Below are positions 23,345 through 35,284 of a stretch of 64,000 bases of DNA, piece after piece. How positions within the stretch are numbered: the first letter of the stretch is position 1; every line of letters starts with the position of its first letter. The DNA comes from Heligmosomoides polygyrus polygyrus. Its lineage: Eukaryota > Nematoda > Chromadorea > Rhabditida > Heligmosomidae. The stretch covers positions 44,441,139-44,505,138 of the forward strand of contig OX377204.1 in assembly GCA_947396885.1 (NCBI GenBank), in the 5' to 3' direction. The notes beneath the pieces were generated by a model, which worked only from the letters and a program-made list of their open reading frames with translations, ran no database searches and was not told where the DNA came from. Made by a program: the position numbers and the translations under genes.

Positions 23345-26100
23345 TTGTAGAAACCGCTTCTCACTACACAAATGGGATATTAGTTGCTCATGCGTGAAGA
23401 AGCGAAGGCATCGGAGCAGTTCAGGAAATAATAACTGGAACAAATTCGACCACGAAGCCGACTTCAAAGGATGATTATATTGGGAATCCGACGCACACCA
23501 AGTCATCGAACAAAACAACCAAAACAACAGCGTCTGGTGTCCAGACTAGTCGGCGGCGGCCCAGCAGCAGACGCATTATTGATTGCGCCAGAGAATTCTC
23601 ACGCTCCACCACGGTGCGATCCTGTGCGAGAGCGCCAAAAATCTGCGTGTTGGCGCGCGTCCCACGCAGAGACGCAGACAGCGTGACAGCGCGAGAGATG
23701 TCGCTTGCACATCTTTCAGGCTAGGACAAGTCTGCACGGATAAAACAAAGGCTTAAAACAGAACACTGCTATTGCCTCAGAGGGGTGCTATTGCCTGCCC
23801 AAAGGCTCGAAGAATGCGAATGTTCAATCAGAGGATCCGCAGGCACGCAAACGTTCATTAGGCAATCAGGAACAAACTCATATTCTCACTGGGCTTTTAG
23901 AATCGCATGATATCATTCAGTTCTAGAATTGAATGAAGCCCAGCGAGAGTAGAAATCAAAGTTAACCTTATCATTTTTGATAATAACCTTGTTTTGCTTC
24001 CTCATGTCAGAAGGGGTAGGCGTTCTTCTCCTTCGCGCTCCTGAAACGCCCACCCAATCCCTTGTGAGTGGCCGAAGGTTTAAGGACTGCCTCACAGATC
24101 CTAGAGATGCAGTTTTTACCTCCTTTTTGAAGCTCAACTAAGAAAACTCGAGGAAAGACGAGCCAGGCGTGTCACAAAAAAAAATCCGAACGCGTGAAAT
24201 GTGGGCGAAGGATTGTTTTTGTGCTTAGCCTTTGAGTTTACAGCAGGCTAAGTACTGCTGAGACGACATCAAAGGTTTCAAAAACCTTGCATATGGCTCA
24301 CCAAGATTGCTGTTCCCAATACTGAGGCGATAGATTCAACAGTTACGTCATACCTAATTCACTGTGATCCATGGCAGTAAACAAGTACTCTCATGGTAGT
24401 TACTTTCTAAGCTTGTACTGAGCGAGCTGGTGCCCGCAACACGCTGGGAAGGTATCTTAAAACGGTTAAGTTAAAATTAGCCAGACCCCGGAGTTCTCTA
24501 GCAGTCCAGTTATTATACGGAATTCGTTGTTGCTACACTGCCTTCCCCAGAACCAGTTTCGTGAGCACAATTCCGAGAATATAAGTCAAAGTTCATTTCG
24601 GCATTTTCGAAAGCCATCTTTTTGCTTCCTCTCAGAACTGAACTATGAAAAACAAGTTTCTTCGCGCCCTGATGGAACTTGTCTTCATCCTAAATTTCTA
24701 GACGACTTCGCATTCCAGTAAGTTGCTCATAAATTCTAAGAGATAACAATTCGTTAACAACTAACAATGGCTTTATGAATGACAATGCTTTCAATACTGT
24801 CGAAATTCTCATACACTTTTTTCCTTCCGCAGATACACTTTTTTATTCAATAATAATTTTCCTGAATTATTATTTCTCCTACTGCAAGGAGAGTTCAACA
24901 AGTGACTTGGCTTTACCACTGGTCACTTGGGCCTAGGTCCTACGCCTGGGGTTCGTATCAGATCAAAGAGGCGCCTGTATTATCGGCCCGCCCCAGAATA
25001 ACTTTTGTTAGTTGCGTTGCCTAGGCTTACCTCTCTGATCTAACGACTGCTTCAATAACACGGAAAGCACTTTTTTCTATTATTTACATTGTCATTTGAA
25101 ATATCGATATGCGCGCTGTTTCCGTGAACTATGCTTGATCCTGGATAGGTTTATTATAGCTTTATATATTCCTACGATTAACTTCTTTTCTGACTTTTAA
25201 CGTTCTAAACATTACTTAGTAAAGGTTCGTTGCTACGGGAGTTGCCAAAAAATAGCCAGATGGTAATTAATGAAGTAGTTAAGTTTCATTTTTCATGGTT
25301 TTAATTTGGTTGAATGTTAATTTTGCTGTTGTATTTGACGGCTACCTATTTGTTCCAGGTTTTCGTTGACGTTGTAGTGCACCTTCGAGTGCATTTAAAT
25401 AAATAAATAAATAAATAAACTACACAATTGAAAACAAAAATAAACAGAGTACAACGAACTAGTACGGCTACAGGTACATAGTCGATACTTGATAAAAACA
25501 TTGCGACGCGAAGAGAGACCAGTTAAGGGTGCTTAAAACACATCCAAGCAGCACTGCTGTTTGTATGAAAAACAACTCGTACACAAGTGGATTCGAGAAC
25601 ATTGACAGCACTACAAGTGATCACAAAAGGACAGCGCAAATAGGATCGGGGAGGGGGTCAGCCCCTGGTCAGTGGTTATACGCTTTGATCAAAAGGCATG
25701 TGTATGTCCAGTTACATCGCAAATGGCCTACCTCAGTCCACTGTGGGGATAGAACACAACAATGCTGCAAAAAAATGTGGTTTCAAAAAGTAAATAGGTC
25801 TGTGCTACATGGTGACCCCACCCGACCCTATTTGCTCGCAAAGACTAGTGGTAAAACCAACCACTATTCCGATCAATTACAGAAGAACAAGTGATGCCAA
25901 GGCAAAGCAATGTAAAATAATACCACAAAAAACCAAATACCAAATAATACCGAAAGCTTAAATAACAAACCTCCATCATCTATTCCTTGGTTGTCATAAC
26001 AAGTTCATAACACCGGACCCGTTCGCGTTGGTTCTGGAACAGCTCGATAAGCACGTAGCACGGAACGGCGACGGAAACTGACGAGCGGATTAGGAATAGG
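23345..26100. other. No recognisable gene; one (AAAT)n tract
   Basis: A microsatellite AAATAAATAAATAAATAAAT occupies about 25396-25420. A minus-strand frame at 23913-24137 and a plus-strand frame at 25529-25894 have no known motif. Nothing else is supported. Confidence 0.35.
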
Positions 26101-26187
26101 AGTACTAGTGTACTTAGTGTACCTATGTGCCTCTCCTCACCCGTCTCGCCCAATGCTAGTGTACTTAGTGTACCTAGTACCTACTCA

Positions 26188-26337
26188 ATCTTGTCCAAAA
26201 TAGGTCTACTAGGGGTAATGGACAATTCGAATTTAATATAGCGAGTTTATAAGGCATTTCCGCAAGAGACCGACTACGAAAATGATTTTCGTTCTTTCCA
26301 TGGCAGATTACCCCAGTAGACCTATTTTGAACAATAT
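26188..26337. repeat. 150-bp TIR element
   Basis: GTCCAAAATAGGTCTACTAG and its near-exact reverse complement (CAGTAGACCTATTTTGAAC) bound a 150-bp segment. The inverted repeat is about 28 bp. Flanked by repeated GTGTACTTAGTGTACC words. Confidence 0.65.
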
Positions 26338-26637
26338 TATGTGTGGTGCACCAAGTACACTAGTACCGAAATCGGTCGATAGCCATAAAAGGTGCTCTGT
26401 AGAATCCGACTGAGATGACCTTGCGGTTAAAGCGGGAAAATTCTCCTCCTGCGTCTACGACAGCGTAAGCTAAAACGGGAATCCGGCTCCAGAGAACTCG
26501 TTGTCACAACGACACAATAGAAACAATGTTAGAACAAGGCTGTGTATCACACTGGTGCTCGCCGGCGCATTTTCATACGGTGTCGTCATCGCGTGTGCCG
26601 TGTGACTACGGCATGCACATGCCGTCCCACGACGCTA

Positions 26638-26860
26638 ATGACTGCGCCCGGATAGCAACACTGCGTTGCTACTGCGTTGCTAGCCTCAAAATTTTCCTTT
26701 CGGCGCGAGCGGCGTGAGCACGCTAAACGCTTTCGCCCGGATAGCACCACTGCGTTGCCAACTTCCAACGAAGTAGCAACATGTGTTGCTGTTCCAACTA
26801 AATAGCAGCACACAGTTGCAATTTGCAACTGCAGCTGCTAAATCGTTGGAGGGGGCGGAA
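26638..26860. repeat. GTTGCTA-rich dispersed repeat, copy 2
   Basis: Two direct units of GCCCGGATAGCA-CCACTGCGTTGC precede a set of complementary AGCAACA/TGTTGCT words, as at 8.3-8.5 kb, with the same GGCGCGAGCG...GAGCACGCTA flank. Confidence 0.55.
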
Positions 26861-26984
26861 CCAGTTTGGCCCGGGGAGATGCAGTGTCCGAGCACAAAAC
26901 AATGCAGATCCTAACTTGCCTATTGCGCTGTATTTGTGGTGACAAAAATGAAGTCCAACATTACAACGGCATCCATTGGATAAC

Positions 26985-27485
26985 TCGAATATTTGTCGTT
27001 TTTGATAATTTCTGAATACTCGAATCATCTCGAATGCGAACAACTTTCGATTATTCGAAAAAAGCGGTTTTTCTTAATGTTCGAATTCGAATACACTCGA
27101 AAAACGCGATTTCTTGAATACTTGGGTTCGAATGAAAATCATCCGAGTGGCTATTCGAATAGGTCATTCGAGCACAACTATAGTGTGGTTGCGACGTGAT
27201 GTAGTGATAAACTCCCATGTCGATCGTGCTATGATGAATCAATATGGGTGCTTATCATACGTGTGTCCTTCCAAAAATTTTCGAATAAACGATTATATTC
27301 GGTTTTATGAAGAACCGAATATTCGAATAATGAATATATTCGAATTTTGGACCTTGTCGAATTTTCGAATAATGAATATATTCGAATTTTGAACCTTGTC
27401 GAATATTCGAATAATGAATATATTCGAATTTTCGTCCTCATCGAATATTCGAATAATGAATATTCGAATATTCGGTCGAAATTAT
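26985..27485 (-). repeat. TTCGAATATT 42-bp minisatellite element, array 1
   Basis: 27300-27485 contains three units of about 42 bp built on AATGAATATATTCGAATTTT and TCGAATATTCGAAT. One flank (27265-27310) is a short hairpin, TTCGGTTTTATGAAGAACCG, next to TTTCGAATAAACG, matching the 34.35 kb copy in the opposite orientation. More degenerate TTCGAA words extend back to 26985. It abuts the palindromic element at 27488. Confidence 0.8.
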
Positions 27486-27487
27486 TC

Positions 27488-28660
27488 GCGGCCGCGCGCC
27501 GAGGTGGCCATACCTGCGGCGTTATTCCCCTGCTCTCCGTCTCCGCTCACTCTGTGACACCCGTCGCGCGCGCGGCGGACAACGGCCCGACGGAGGCCCT
27601 CGTCGGTGGTCCCACGACGGCGGTCCGACGAACGAGCGGAGCACACAGGTCGACCAGATTTGCCGGGAGTGCAATCAACAGGATGTCCAGAGGATTTACA
27701 AAACCAGTGTAAAGATATATGTTGATGTGAAACAAACATAGCTTTACATCAGAATTTCGAGCTCTATTTAATGAGCTCTACTCAAGCTTATCAATGCTAC
27801 CGTTGATGCGATATTCTTCAAATTTAAAACTGAAAAATAATTCTTCGCAAACCTGAAACGAAACTGTGAAAGATGTATTTCCAGGCTAAAGTTTCACACA
27901 GAATTCAACTACGTCGTCTAAACAACTTCTAGAGGAGAGCTTTTTCGAAGAAAAAATTGTGTGTCACACCGTTGGGGACATGCCTCCAAGCCAACAGTCT
28001 ACGCAAAATTCAATCACGAAGTTGATATCCTATCCTATTACATATAAAAGAGTTGTGTGTATTTTTTGTGTATATCATTCAAGCGATCCGAAACTTTAGC
28101 CGTGGGAGCAATCGAGACCGCTGAACATCAATCTGAAGTTCACTTTTGATGCTTTTGTCGCCATCAATCGATATTGATCAAATTATCGATTCTTTGTGAA
28201 TGTCATTCAGCGGTCCGAAACTTCAGACCTGGTTGTAATCGAGGTCGCTGTACGCGAACCTGAAGTTCGTTTTTGAAGTATCGATCGCCATCAACTCCTT
28301 AAATTTGAAGAATATCGCATCAACGGTAGCATTTATAAGCTTGAGGTAGAGCTCATTAGATAGAGCTCGAAGTTCTGACATAGAGCTATGTTTGCTTCAC
28401 ACCAACATATATCTTTACACTGGTTTTTAAATCCTCTTAGCATTCTATTGACTGCAGTATCAGCAAATCTGGTCGACTTGTGTGCTCCGCTAGTCCTCGC
28501 CCGTCCATCGGGCCCCCGTCGTGGGGCCGCCGCTGACAGTCTCCGTCAGACCGTTGTCCGCCGCACGCGCACAGCGTGAGCGGAGACGGCGAGCAGGGGA
28601 ATGGCGCCGCAGGTTGGCCACCTGGGCGTGCGGCCGCGGCGCCTACAACCAGGTGATACG
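27488..28660. mobile_element. Almost fully palindromic non-autonomous element related to the MULE TIR
   Basis: Arms 27488-27840 and 28300-28660 are inverted copies (GTGGCC..CCTGCGGCG...CCCCTGCTC outer; AATATCGCATCAACGGTAGC inner). ATCAGAATTTCGAGCTCTAT at 27748 also lies in the MULE TIR at 13040, linking the families. The loop holds a 120-bp direct duplication (28075 and 28200, GGTCCGAAACTTCAGAC-like). It has no coding capacity. No clear target duplication was found. Confidence 0.7.
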
Positions 28661-28664
28661 AATG

Positions 28665-29185
28665 CCCCCCATAACCATAATAGCCATATGTTACCCAAGA
28701 TCCTTACAGATTCACAAACGTCTCGAAAGAACCTTGTGGAATACCTGAGAACGCCCAGGACTCAAAACCTACCATCTAACAGACTCATCTTGTGGAGGGG
28801 CTCCAGCCGCTCGCTATAAGTTCCTCGAATGAGTTCTATTTGAAAATCCACAATACATCCTTCGCGCCAGTGCGCTTGCAATCATGCTAAGTTAAGGCCC
28901 AGTGTTACGTCACAGTTGACCATCAGGACAATGTAAAGGAACTTCGACTGAGGAAGCCAGAAAATTCGAGATTCGAGTTCGATTAGTCCCAACATGTACC
29001 CCGCACAACTGCTCGGATTAGTCGAGATTCTTCAAGATGCTAGTAGGAAGCTCGAGGCGCAGTCGACAACCGCTCCAATCTCTCTGAATCTATCATCACG
29101 AGTTTAAAGGAACGACCGCGCACCAATCGAACGCCGGGTCGGTGTCAAAGTCAAGAGTCGGATTTGTATAATACTGTGCTCGATG
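28665..29185. other. No feature seen
   Basis: No gene or clear repeat structure recognised between the palindromic element and the outer arm at 29190. Confidence 0.35.
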
Positions 29186-29429
29186 TCGCAGTATAAACAG
29201 AATCTAGGACGGTGACCCCTTCACCCAGAGGCAGCTAGAGACATTCACGTTTATTTGCTTCGTGGATATTCAGTCCACGAAACGAATAAACGAATAGACA
29301 CGAAAAAACCGAAAAGAAAAAAAAAAGAGGACGGACGCACATTTGGCGAAGTACCAGTGGCTGGCACAAAAGGCGGCGTCGCACGCGCTCGCACGCGCTT
29401 ACGACGGACGACCTCCTGAGCTCAAATAT

Positions 29430-30990
29430 GTTCTTGGTTTTTCATATAGTTGACTTTAGGCGAGTTATATCCAGAAGACGCAAAAACTGACTCTACCTTG
29501 CTAGCGTCGAATATCTTCGAATATATTCGAATTTTGGGCCATGTCGAATAGTCGAATAACGAATATATTCGAATTTAGGGACTTATCGAATATTCGAATA
29601 ATGAATATTTGAATATTCGAATTTATTGGAATATTCATTCGAAGTTATTCGATTCGGTCCGAAGTATAGTGCTTATCATTACATCGCGTTGCGTGTTGCG
29701 CTTCGAGTGCACGCTAAACGCTCCCTAAAGACCTCACAGAGTGCCACGGCAGCCCCCCGAGAACTCGTCCATATCTCTCCCGCTGCAGTCGAACCCACGT
29801 AGCCACTGCGGTGGAAGCCGCGGAGCGGACGAGTTGTCGCGGAGCCGCCGCACGCCAAGATCCCAGAGGGCTGCCGCAGTTCACGGCGGCTCTCACCCGC
29901 GCGCCAGCAGCTGCGGGGAATCCACCGGGGGCGTGATAGGTGGGTGTCGACAATGGTTCATCTATTTGGAAGCATTTTTTAACGACTCTGTGTATGCTAG
30001 GCATATAATAGGTTGGTGTATAATTTCTGTCCATAAAGGAGCTTGACAACCAACAATATAATCACCGTTAGTGTCGACAAATGGAGGCGTATGGAATCCT
30101 GCAGTCAAAACGTAACGCAAAAAACCTTCGCAATATTAGGTAACCGTTATTGCACTGCAAATCTTCGTGCCCTTCCAGCCACAAGTAAGGCGTGTAAGGT
30201 TTAGGGAAAACCCTTGCCTTGCAACAACGAAGCAGACCGTTCTTTTTAGTATGAGCTATAACTGAATCGGACAGACCGCCCGGACTCATTAAGGCATCCG
30301 AGGGAATGCTGCCATCACAAGGGCCACCGCATTATCTTCGAGCTGCTTGTCAACCGAGGAACTTCTAATGGAGGTAGAACGAAGAAGGTGAGAGCAAGCG
30401 CAAAATGGTACAGAACTGTTGAGTTATAAGGAGTGTTCTATTAGATTTCTGGGCTTACATTCAAGAAATCCTAACTTGGCTTAGAAAACGCTTTTTCATA
30501 AGACAAAAAGCGTTTTGCTCACCACTTTCTCAGAGGTCGCAACTGCCGGCAAAAGTACGCAGTGCTGCGTGAAGTGACCCTCGCGGCGTCGCACCACCCG
30601 CCGTTGAGACTCTTCTGCCGGCCTAACACCAGCCGACCACCGCAGATTACTTCGGACCGAATCGAATAATTTCGAATGAATATTCGAATAAATTCGAATA
30701 TTCGAATATTCATTATTCGAATATTCGGTGAGGTCCAAAATTCGAATATATTCATTATTCGAATATTCGGTGAGGTCCAAAATTCGAATATATTCATTAT
30801 TCGAATATTCGCTGAGGCCCAAAATTCGAATCTATTCGTTATTCGACTATTCGATGTGCCCCAAAATTCGAATATATTCGAATATATTCGACGCTGCTGA
30901 GATAGACTACTGGGAGTCAGTTTTTGCGCCTTCTGGATATAACTCGCCTAAAGTATATGAAAAACCAAAGATATATTTGAATTCAGCAGC
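29430..30990. mobile_element. Foldback element whose arms contain TTCGAATATT arrays
   Basis: The left arm (29430-29670) and right arm (30655-30990) are inverted: TTTAGGCGAGTTATATCCAG with AAAAACTGACTC outside, then 42-bp TTCGAATATT units, then GAATCGAATAA/TTATTCGATTCGG at the inner edges. The right arm has about four units of ATTCGAATATTCGGTGAGGT; the left has fewer, so array length differs between arms. The GC-rich spacer (29690-30640) contains no gene that I recognise. Confidence 0.7.
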
Positions 30991-31361
30991 TCGAGCTCTA
31001 TCGCTTCGTATACATATTTCATATGGAGCCATGAAATTATTCGAAATTGGAAACATGTTTAATTACCCAAGCTTGAAGGCCGACCAATGGACTTGAGAAA
31101 CATGAACGATGCGGCCAAGGGCGGCCTCTGTCGAAAGCTCTTCATCGTCGGTTTGTTTGGTCTACCGTTGGTGTGGCTTAGGAACACAATCTGGTTCTTT
31201 GGTTGAGGCTTTCTTCGACCGCAATCATCGGCCACCAATACCAATCGGAAGTATATCACGCTGACAAGGGAACTGTCTGAACGGGCAAACGAGTACGAGG
31301 GTGTAATGGTTAAGGGCCCGCAGAGCGAGCTCTTCACGACAGCGCAAGATCCCGGCGTCGT

Positions 31362-31432
31362 GGACTGGGTGGCGCAGAGGTGGAGGGCGCGCATGTTCGT
31401 GCATGCGGTCTACGGTTCGCTTCCCATGCAAC
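31362..31432 (+). ncRNA. tRNA-like sequence, left arm
   Basis: GGACTGGGTGGCGCAGAGG supplies an A-box-like segment and ACGGTTCGCTTCCC a B box, with CATG at the anticodon-loop position. Cloverleaf pairing is incomplete. Confidence 0.4.
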
Positions 31433-31920
31433 GTCGCGTTTTTGGACTTTTACCATAGTATTGGATTTCCATAGAGATTTCCAACTGAACTTGTTTTTGG
31501 ACTTTGCTACGGTAAGATGTTTTTATTACTTATTGTTTGTCGACATCTCGTAATTCACCAGCAATGTCCGAAATATAACAAATGCGATTTTGTATGAAAC
31601 TTTTACTGCAATAAATTGTTCCCATTGTCAAGATAAGACATTTCGTTGCAGGAACAACATGAAACAGCGACAAAAAGCTAGAAAAATGCTTCAAATGCAA
31701 TTTATTGGTGCCGGTGAGTGCCACCAGTGTACTCACAGTGTAGGAGGAGACCACATGATTTTCAACTTGACCTACCACCTCAATCAATATTCTCGCCTCT
31801 TCTATGCTGACAAGGTCGCCAGGTCATAACAAGCTGCTGCCGCCAACGCTGACTCTACAATGTCTGCTAACCATCGAGTGGTCATTCACCTATTGACACT
31901 GAAGTGCGGATCTCCACTGG

Positions 31921-32157
31921 ATGCTTTCGAGGGACGAAATGAAGCTGACGGAAAGAATAGCGAGTATCCTACAGGATTTCGAACTGCGACAGCTGAAAAT
32001 CGACGAAGTGGAGAAGTTGGAGGTAGTGGAAGAAGAGGACCAAGAGTATCAACCAGAAGAGGATTGTGCCGGAGTCACGACACCACTAACCAGTGAAGGC
32101 ACTATCACGTTTTCGGGAGGACAGATCGTTTCGGAGGAAAAGATTTGGCTATACTAG
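31921..32157 (+). CDS. Hypothetical acidic ORF in foldback loop
   Basis: A 78-codon frame starts LSRDEMKLTERIASILQDFE and continues into a Glu-rich stretch (VEKLEVVEEEDQEYQPEED). Composition and lack of low complexity suggest a real protein piece, perhaps a transposon-encoded N-terminal segment. No family is recognised. Confidence 0.25.
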   Translation: MLSRDEMKLTERIASILQDFELRQLKIDEVEKLEVVEEEDQEYQPEEDCAGVTTPLTSEGTITFSGGQIVSEEKIWLY

Positions 32158-32325
32158 AATTGTTATACTATACAAGTTTGAGAACTGGGGAAAGTGGACT
32201 GTGTCGCGATTCCAGGCTTAGGCTGCAGCGGAGTACCACTGGGTAGGAACTGTGAAGCCAAACACAAGTTCAGATATGGAAATCCCTATGGAAATCCGAT
32301 ACTATGGTAAAAATAGCAGAAACGC

Positions 32326-32398
32326 GGTGTAGCCCGAGAACCGAACCCTAGACCTCACGAACATGAGACGTGCTCTTTACCACTGCGCCACCCAGTCC
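32326..32398 (-). ncRNA. tRNA-like sequence, right arm
   Basis: On the minus strand GGACTGGGTGGCGCAGTGG (A box), CTCATG (CAT in the anticodon loop) and GGGTTCGGTTCTC (B box) are closer to a tRNA-Met-like form than the left-arm copy. Acceptor pairing is poor. Confidence 0.45.
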
Positions 32399-33134
32399 AT
32401 GTCATCGGGATCTTGCGCTGCCATGAAGAGCTCGCTCTGCGGACCCTTAAGCATTACACCCTCGTAGTCGTTTACCTCAAGGATTCGTCAAAAACAAAAC
32501 ATGTTCGGTTACTATTTGGAGGACGGGGATTCTCCCTATAGTACTCGTTCTTGCGTTCCGGCGTACCGTTCAGACAGTTCCCTTGTGAGTGCCATAGGAG
32601 CGATCTTCTGGTTAATAGTAATATGTGTCTGGGAGACCATCTTCCAGTCGTACCGTTCGAAAAGTGGGACGCATGGGCGGACTATTTGACATTCATCTTC
32701 TCAGTCGGAAGGGTATAGACTGGCTGCAATTTCACCCCAAATTGCCACAGCATCATTCATCCTTCTCAAAGTTCTTTTCTGTGATTCACTTGTAGGAGAC
32801 CTTATTTCTCACTTACGACGAGGTGTTTCCTCACTCAATTGTTGTTTTTTCTTGTGCGGCTTTGTAACATAAAACATCATATACATAAAAACATTATGAT
32901 GCAGCTTTCTTATTGTTGAAGCCGCCACTGATCCTTGCCGGGTATACGTCCGTCATCTTTTTTCTTTTTGTTTTTTTTGCGCGTCTATTCGTTTATTCGT
33001 TTCGTGGTCGTCCGCGAAGCAAATAAACGTGAGCGTCTCTTAGTGCCTCTGGGTGAAATGGGTAACCCTCCTAGGTTCTGTTTATACTGGGTCGTCGAGG
33101 TACGTGATTCGGTGTATAGTGGGATCCTCACGCT

Positions 33135-33372
33135 TCACCACTTGTCGAGTTACTTAGGAAGTGAGCCTGGGCGAATTAAAATGGAGTATCGCACATCATT
33201 TGTCTCAAGAGTTGGACTTGCTAGGCAGTTTTTGGTTAGAAAGTGACTCTAGATGAATGTTTCGAGTATCAGCTCGATCCACCTAGCAAGTCGAATTCTG
33301 CAGATAAATGATGTGTGATACTTCATTTCAATTCATTTAGGGTCACTTCCTAACTAACTCGACATGTGATGG
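33135..33372. repeat. Hairpin MITE of about 235 bp
   Basis: CACTTGTCGAGTTACTTAGG through GACTTGCTAGG is mirrored by CCTAGCAAGTC through CTAACTCGACATGTGATGG. Arms are about 95 bp with roughly 85 percent identity by eye. Confidence 0.8.
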
Positions 33373-33374
33373 AG

Positions 33375-34080
33375 CATGAGGAGCTAAGAGGACGCCCGAA
33401 AGTTTCCACGTACGATCTCTAAGCTGAGGGCGCAGACATCATCGATCAGCGGTCGGTTGTGTTCTATTATACTTTTCTTGTTTGTTCCTGTGCTGCCGAT
33501 TTTTGCTGATTCTAGAGTGTAAGTAGGCGCAAATAGGGCCGGGGTATTGGTCATCCCTACTAAGTGGTTGTACACCTTGGTGTGAAGGCACGTGCATGTG
33601 TAAGAAGAAAATTCATCGGAATCGTCATCATGAAATCGTAATGAAAGCGTGGATTTGTCGCCAATTATGATTTACAGCTTTTCAGTGTATCTGTTGGAAA
33701 TTGTGTTTTTGCAGGCCCACATCTGCTTTTCCATTGTTCGTGTTCATTTTTTCGTGCGAATGCCTCTAAATAACATGTCGTGTTTGAGATTAACTTTATT
33801 TCCATACTTGCTTTACGAGGGTCATTAGAAGCCGCAGAATATCTACAATTTCAACTAAAGTATTCTTTATTGATAAATTTTGTGGCTAGAAGCCGTAGAA
33901 TGTTTACAATTTCAACCAAAGCGATAAATTTTGTGGCACTATGTCAGTTGTGCGTAACGGTCGGAATTCATTAAAATTAGAAGAGTTTGGATTTGAAAAT
34001 TGAAGACACGATCTTACAGAAGAAATTAGAAAAGGCATTTAGCCTAGGGCTTAATTTGACTTTCAATTCAAATACATCTG
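33375..34080. other. No recognisable gene
   Basis: AT-rich sequence; only a small direct repeat (TAGAAGCCGTAGAATRTNTACAATTTCAAC-type, 33826 and 33888) was noticed. Confidence 0.4.
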
Positions 34081-34086
34081 TCGTAT

Positions 34087-34395
34087 AGTTCGGACCGAAT
34101 CGAATAATTTCGAACGAATATTCGAATAAATTCGAATATTCGAATATTCATTATTCGAATATTCGGTGAGGCCCGAAATTCGAAAATATTCATTATTCGA
34201 ATATTCGACGAGGCCCAAAATTCGAAAATATTCATTATTCGAATATTCGACAAGGTCCAAAATTCGAATATATTCATTATTCGAATATTCGACAAGGTCT
34301 AAAATTCGAATATATTCATTATTCGAATATTCGGTTTTTCGTGAAACCGAATATATTCGATTATTCGTTTATTCGAAAAAATTTTGGAAGGAAAC
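34087..34395 (+). repeat. TTCGAATATT 42-bp minisatellite element, array with both flanks
   Basis: This is the cleanest copy. The left flank is CGGACCGAATCGAATAATTT, followed by four 42-bp units beginning ATTCGAATATTCGRYRAGG, then a hairpin TTCGGTTTTTCGTGAAACCG and the right flank TTCGAAAAAATTTTGGAAGG. The same flanks occur in the arrays at 27.3, 29.6 and 30.7 kb. The open frames across it are composition artefacts. Confidence 0.85.
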
Positions 34396-34399
34396 AAGT

Positions 34400-35280
34400 A
34401 TACACCGCAGCACTTTCGTTTCCATTTTACTGACCTGGTGAGGCGAGTCTCAACCTCCGTGGTTGCAGGCGAACATTCAGCGCCACAAATCGCTAGCCCT
34501 CGGCCGATGGCTCCTTACAACATCGATTAACGGCGTTCTGGTATTTTCTGGAACGCTTGTCGCTGAGCACCATTTGTGACTAGCACAATCCTGACGAACA
34601 CACCCCCTATGGTAGCCGTATCCTTTAGGCTTCAAAAAATCGCGTTCGTGCAATTACACACATTCGCCACCAGTGCTTCCGTGCCGAACACGTCGGCCAA
34701 CGTGCCTAGGAGTTCAGTAGCCGTGCATGTGTGGAAACTGCTTTCATCGTCCAGGGGGAGTCCGCGGCTGGGTTCGAGCGCAGAGCCAGGCTAGGGAAGG
34801 GACTCCAGGGCATGTGCCATACAAGCTGTTTGCAGACTACTGTCAAATGCGATTGTACACACAAAGGTTGCGCTTGTCGATCGAATTTGGCTTCTCCGTC
34901 GCCACCATACATTTCGTCATCTGCTTCAGTGCTTAAAGGAAGTCCGAAATTTCGAATGTCGTAAAACTGTAGATTCAATGGTGGTCTCATTGCAGGAGAA
35001 AACTATCCATAAATTGCACTCATATGTCTACAAGAGACGTTTCCGTGTTTTGTAGCAAGCAACTATGTACCTTCGACTTTTTCAGTGTATAAATTGATAA
35101 AATGGATGCCAGAGAAGGAAGTGCTTGCTCGTTGGTTGACCTTACGAATCAAAAGAATAATGAGTGATTACATAAAATATTTAGCACACCGCAAAAAGGT
35201 GTTATGGCATGCAATTTCTCATTTTTATATTTCTTGATACAAATTAAAGGGCAGGTGCTGCAAACAGCGCAAATCCATCC
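34400..35280. other. Unassigned; both strands partly open
   Basis: A region near 34706-34990 is open on both strands with protein-like words, but no domain or convincing splice sites. Not called as a gene. Confidence 0.3.
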
Positions 35281-35284
35281 GGTA

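Larger units (their letters stand above)
31235..32615. mobile_element. Foldback element with tRNA-like sequence in both arms
   Basis: Left arm 31235-31490 and right arm 32265-32615 are inverted copies sharing ACAAGGGAACTGTCTGAACG, GTACGAGGGTGTAATG-like, GCAGAGCGAGCTCTTCA and ACCATAGTATYGGATTTCC. The right arm has an extra 85 bp or so. Each arm contains a tRNA-like block with A and B boxes (31362-31432 +, 32326-32398 -) pointing inward. The loop (31500-32260) includes a short acidic open frame. Confidence 0.65.
29190..33105. mobile_element. Outer inverted-repeat pair enclosing two foldback elements
   Basis: 29190-29345 and 32935-33105 are inverted copies of about 155 bp, sharing CAGTATAAACAGAA, TTCACCCAGAGGCA and CACGTTTATTTGCTTCG. 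The sequence just inside the arms is not complementary. Between them lie foldbacks at 29430-30990 and 31235-32615. This may be one element later invaded, or two solo copies in opposite orientation; no target duplication was established. Confidence 0.5.

Noticed and set aside
30496..30900. Repetitive proteins with NIRIMNIFEFW-type units, also at 27.2-27.7 and 34.1-34.4 kb
   Set aside because: They are translations of the 42-bp minisatellite; a 42-bp unit keeps frame, so open frames arise by chance on both strands.
34706..34990. Cysteine-containing protein exon on one strand or a second protein on the other
   Set aside because: Both strands are open and neither has a known motif or clear splice sites.
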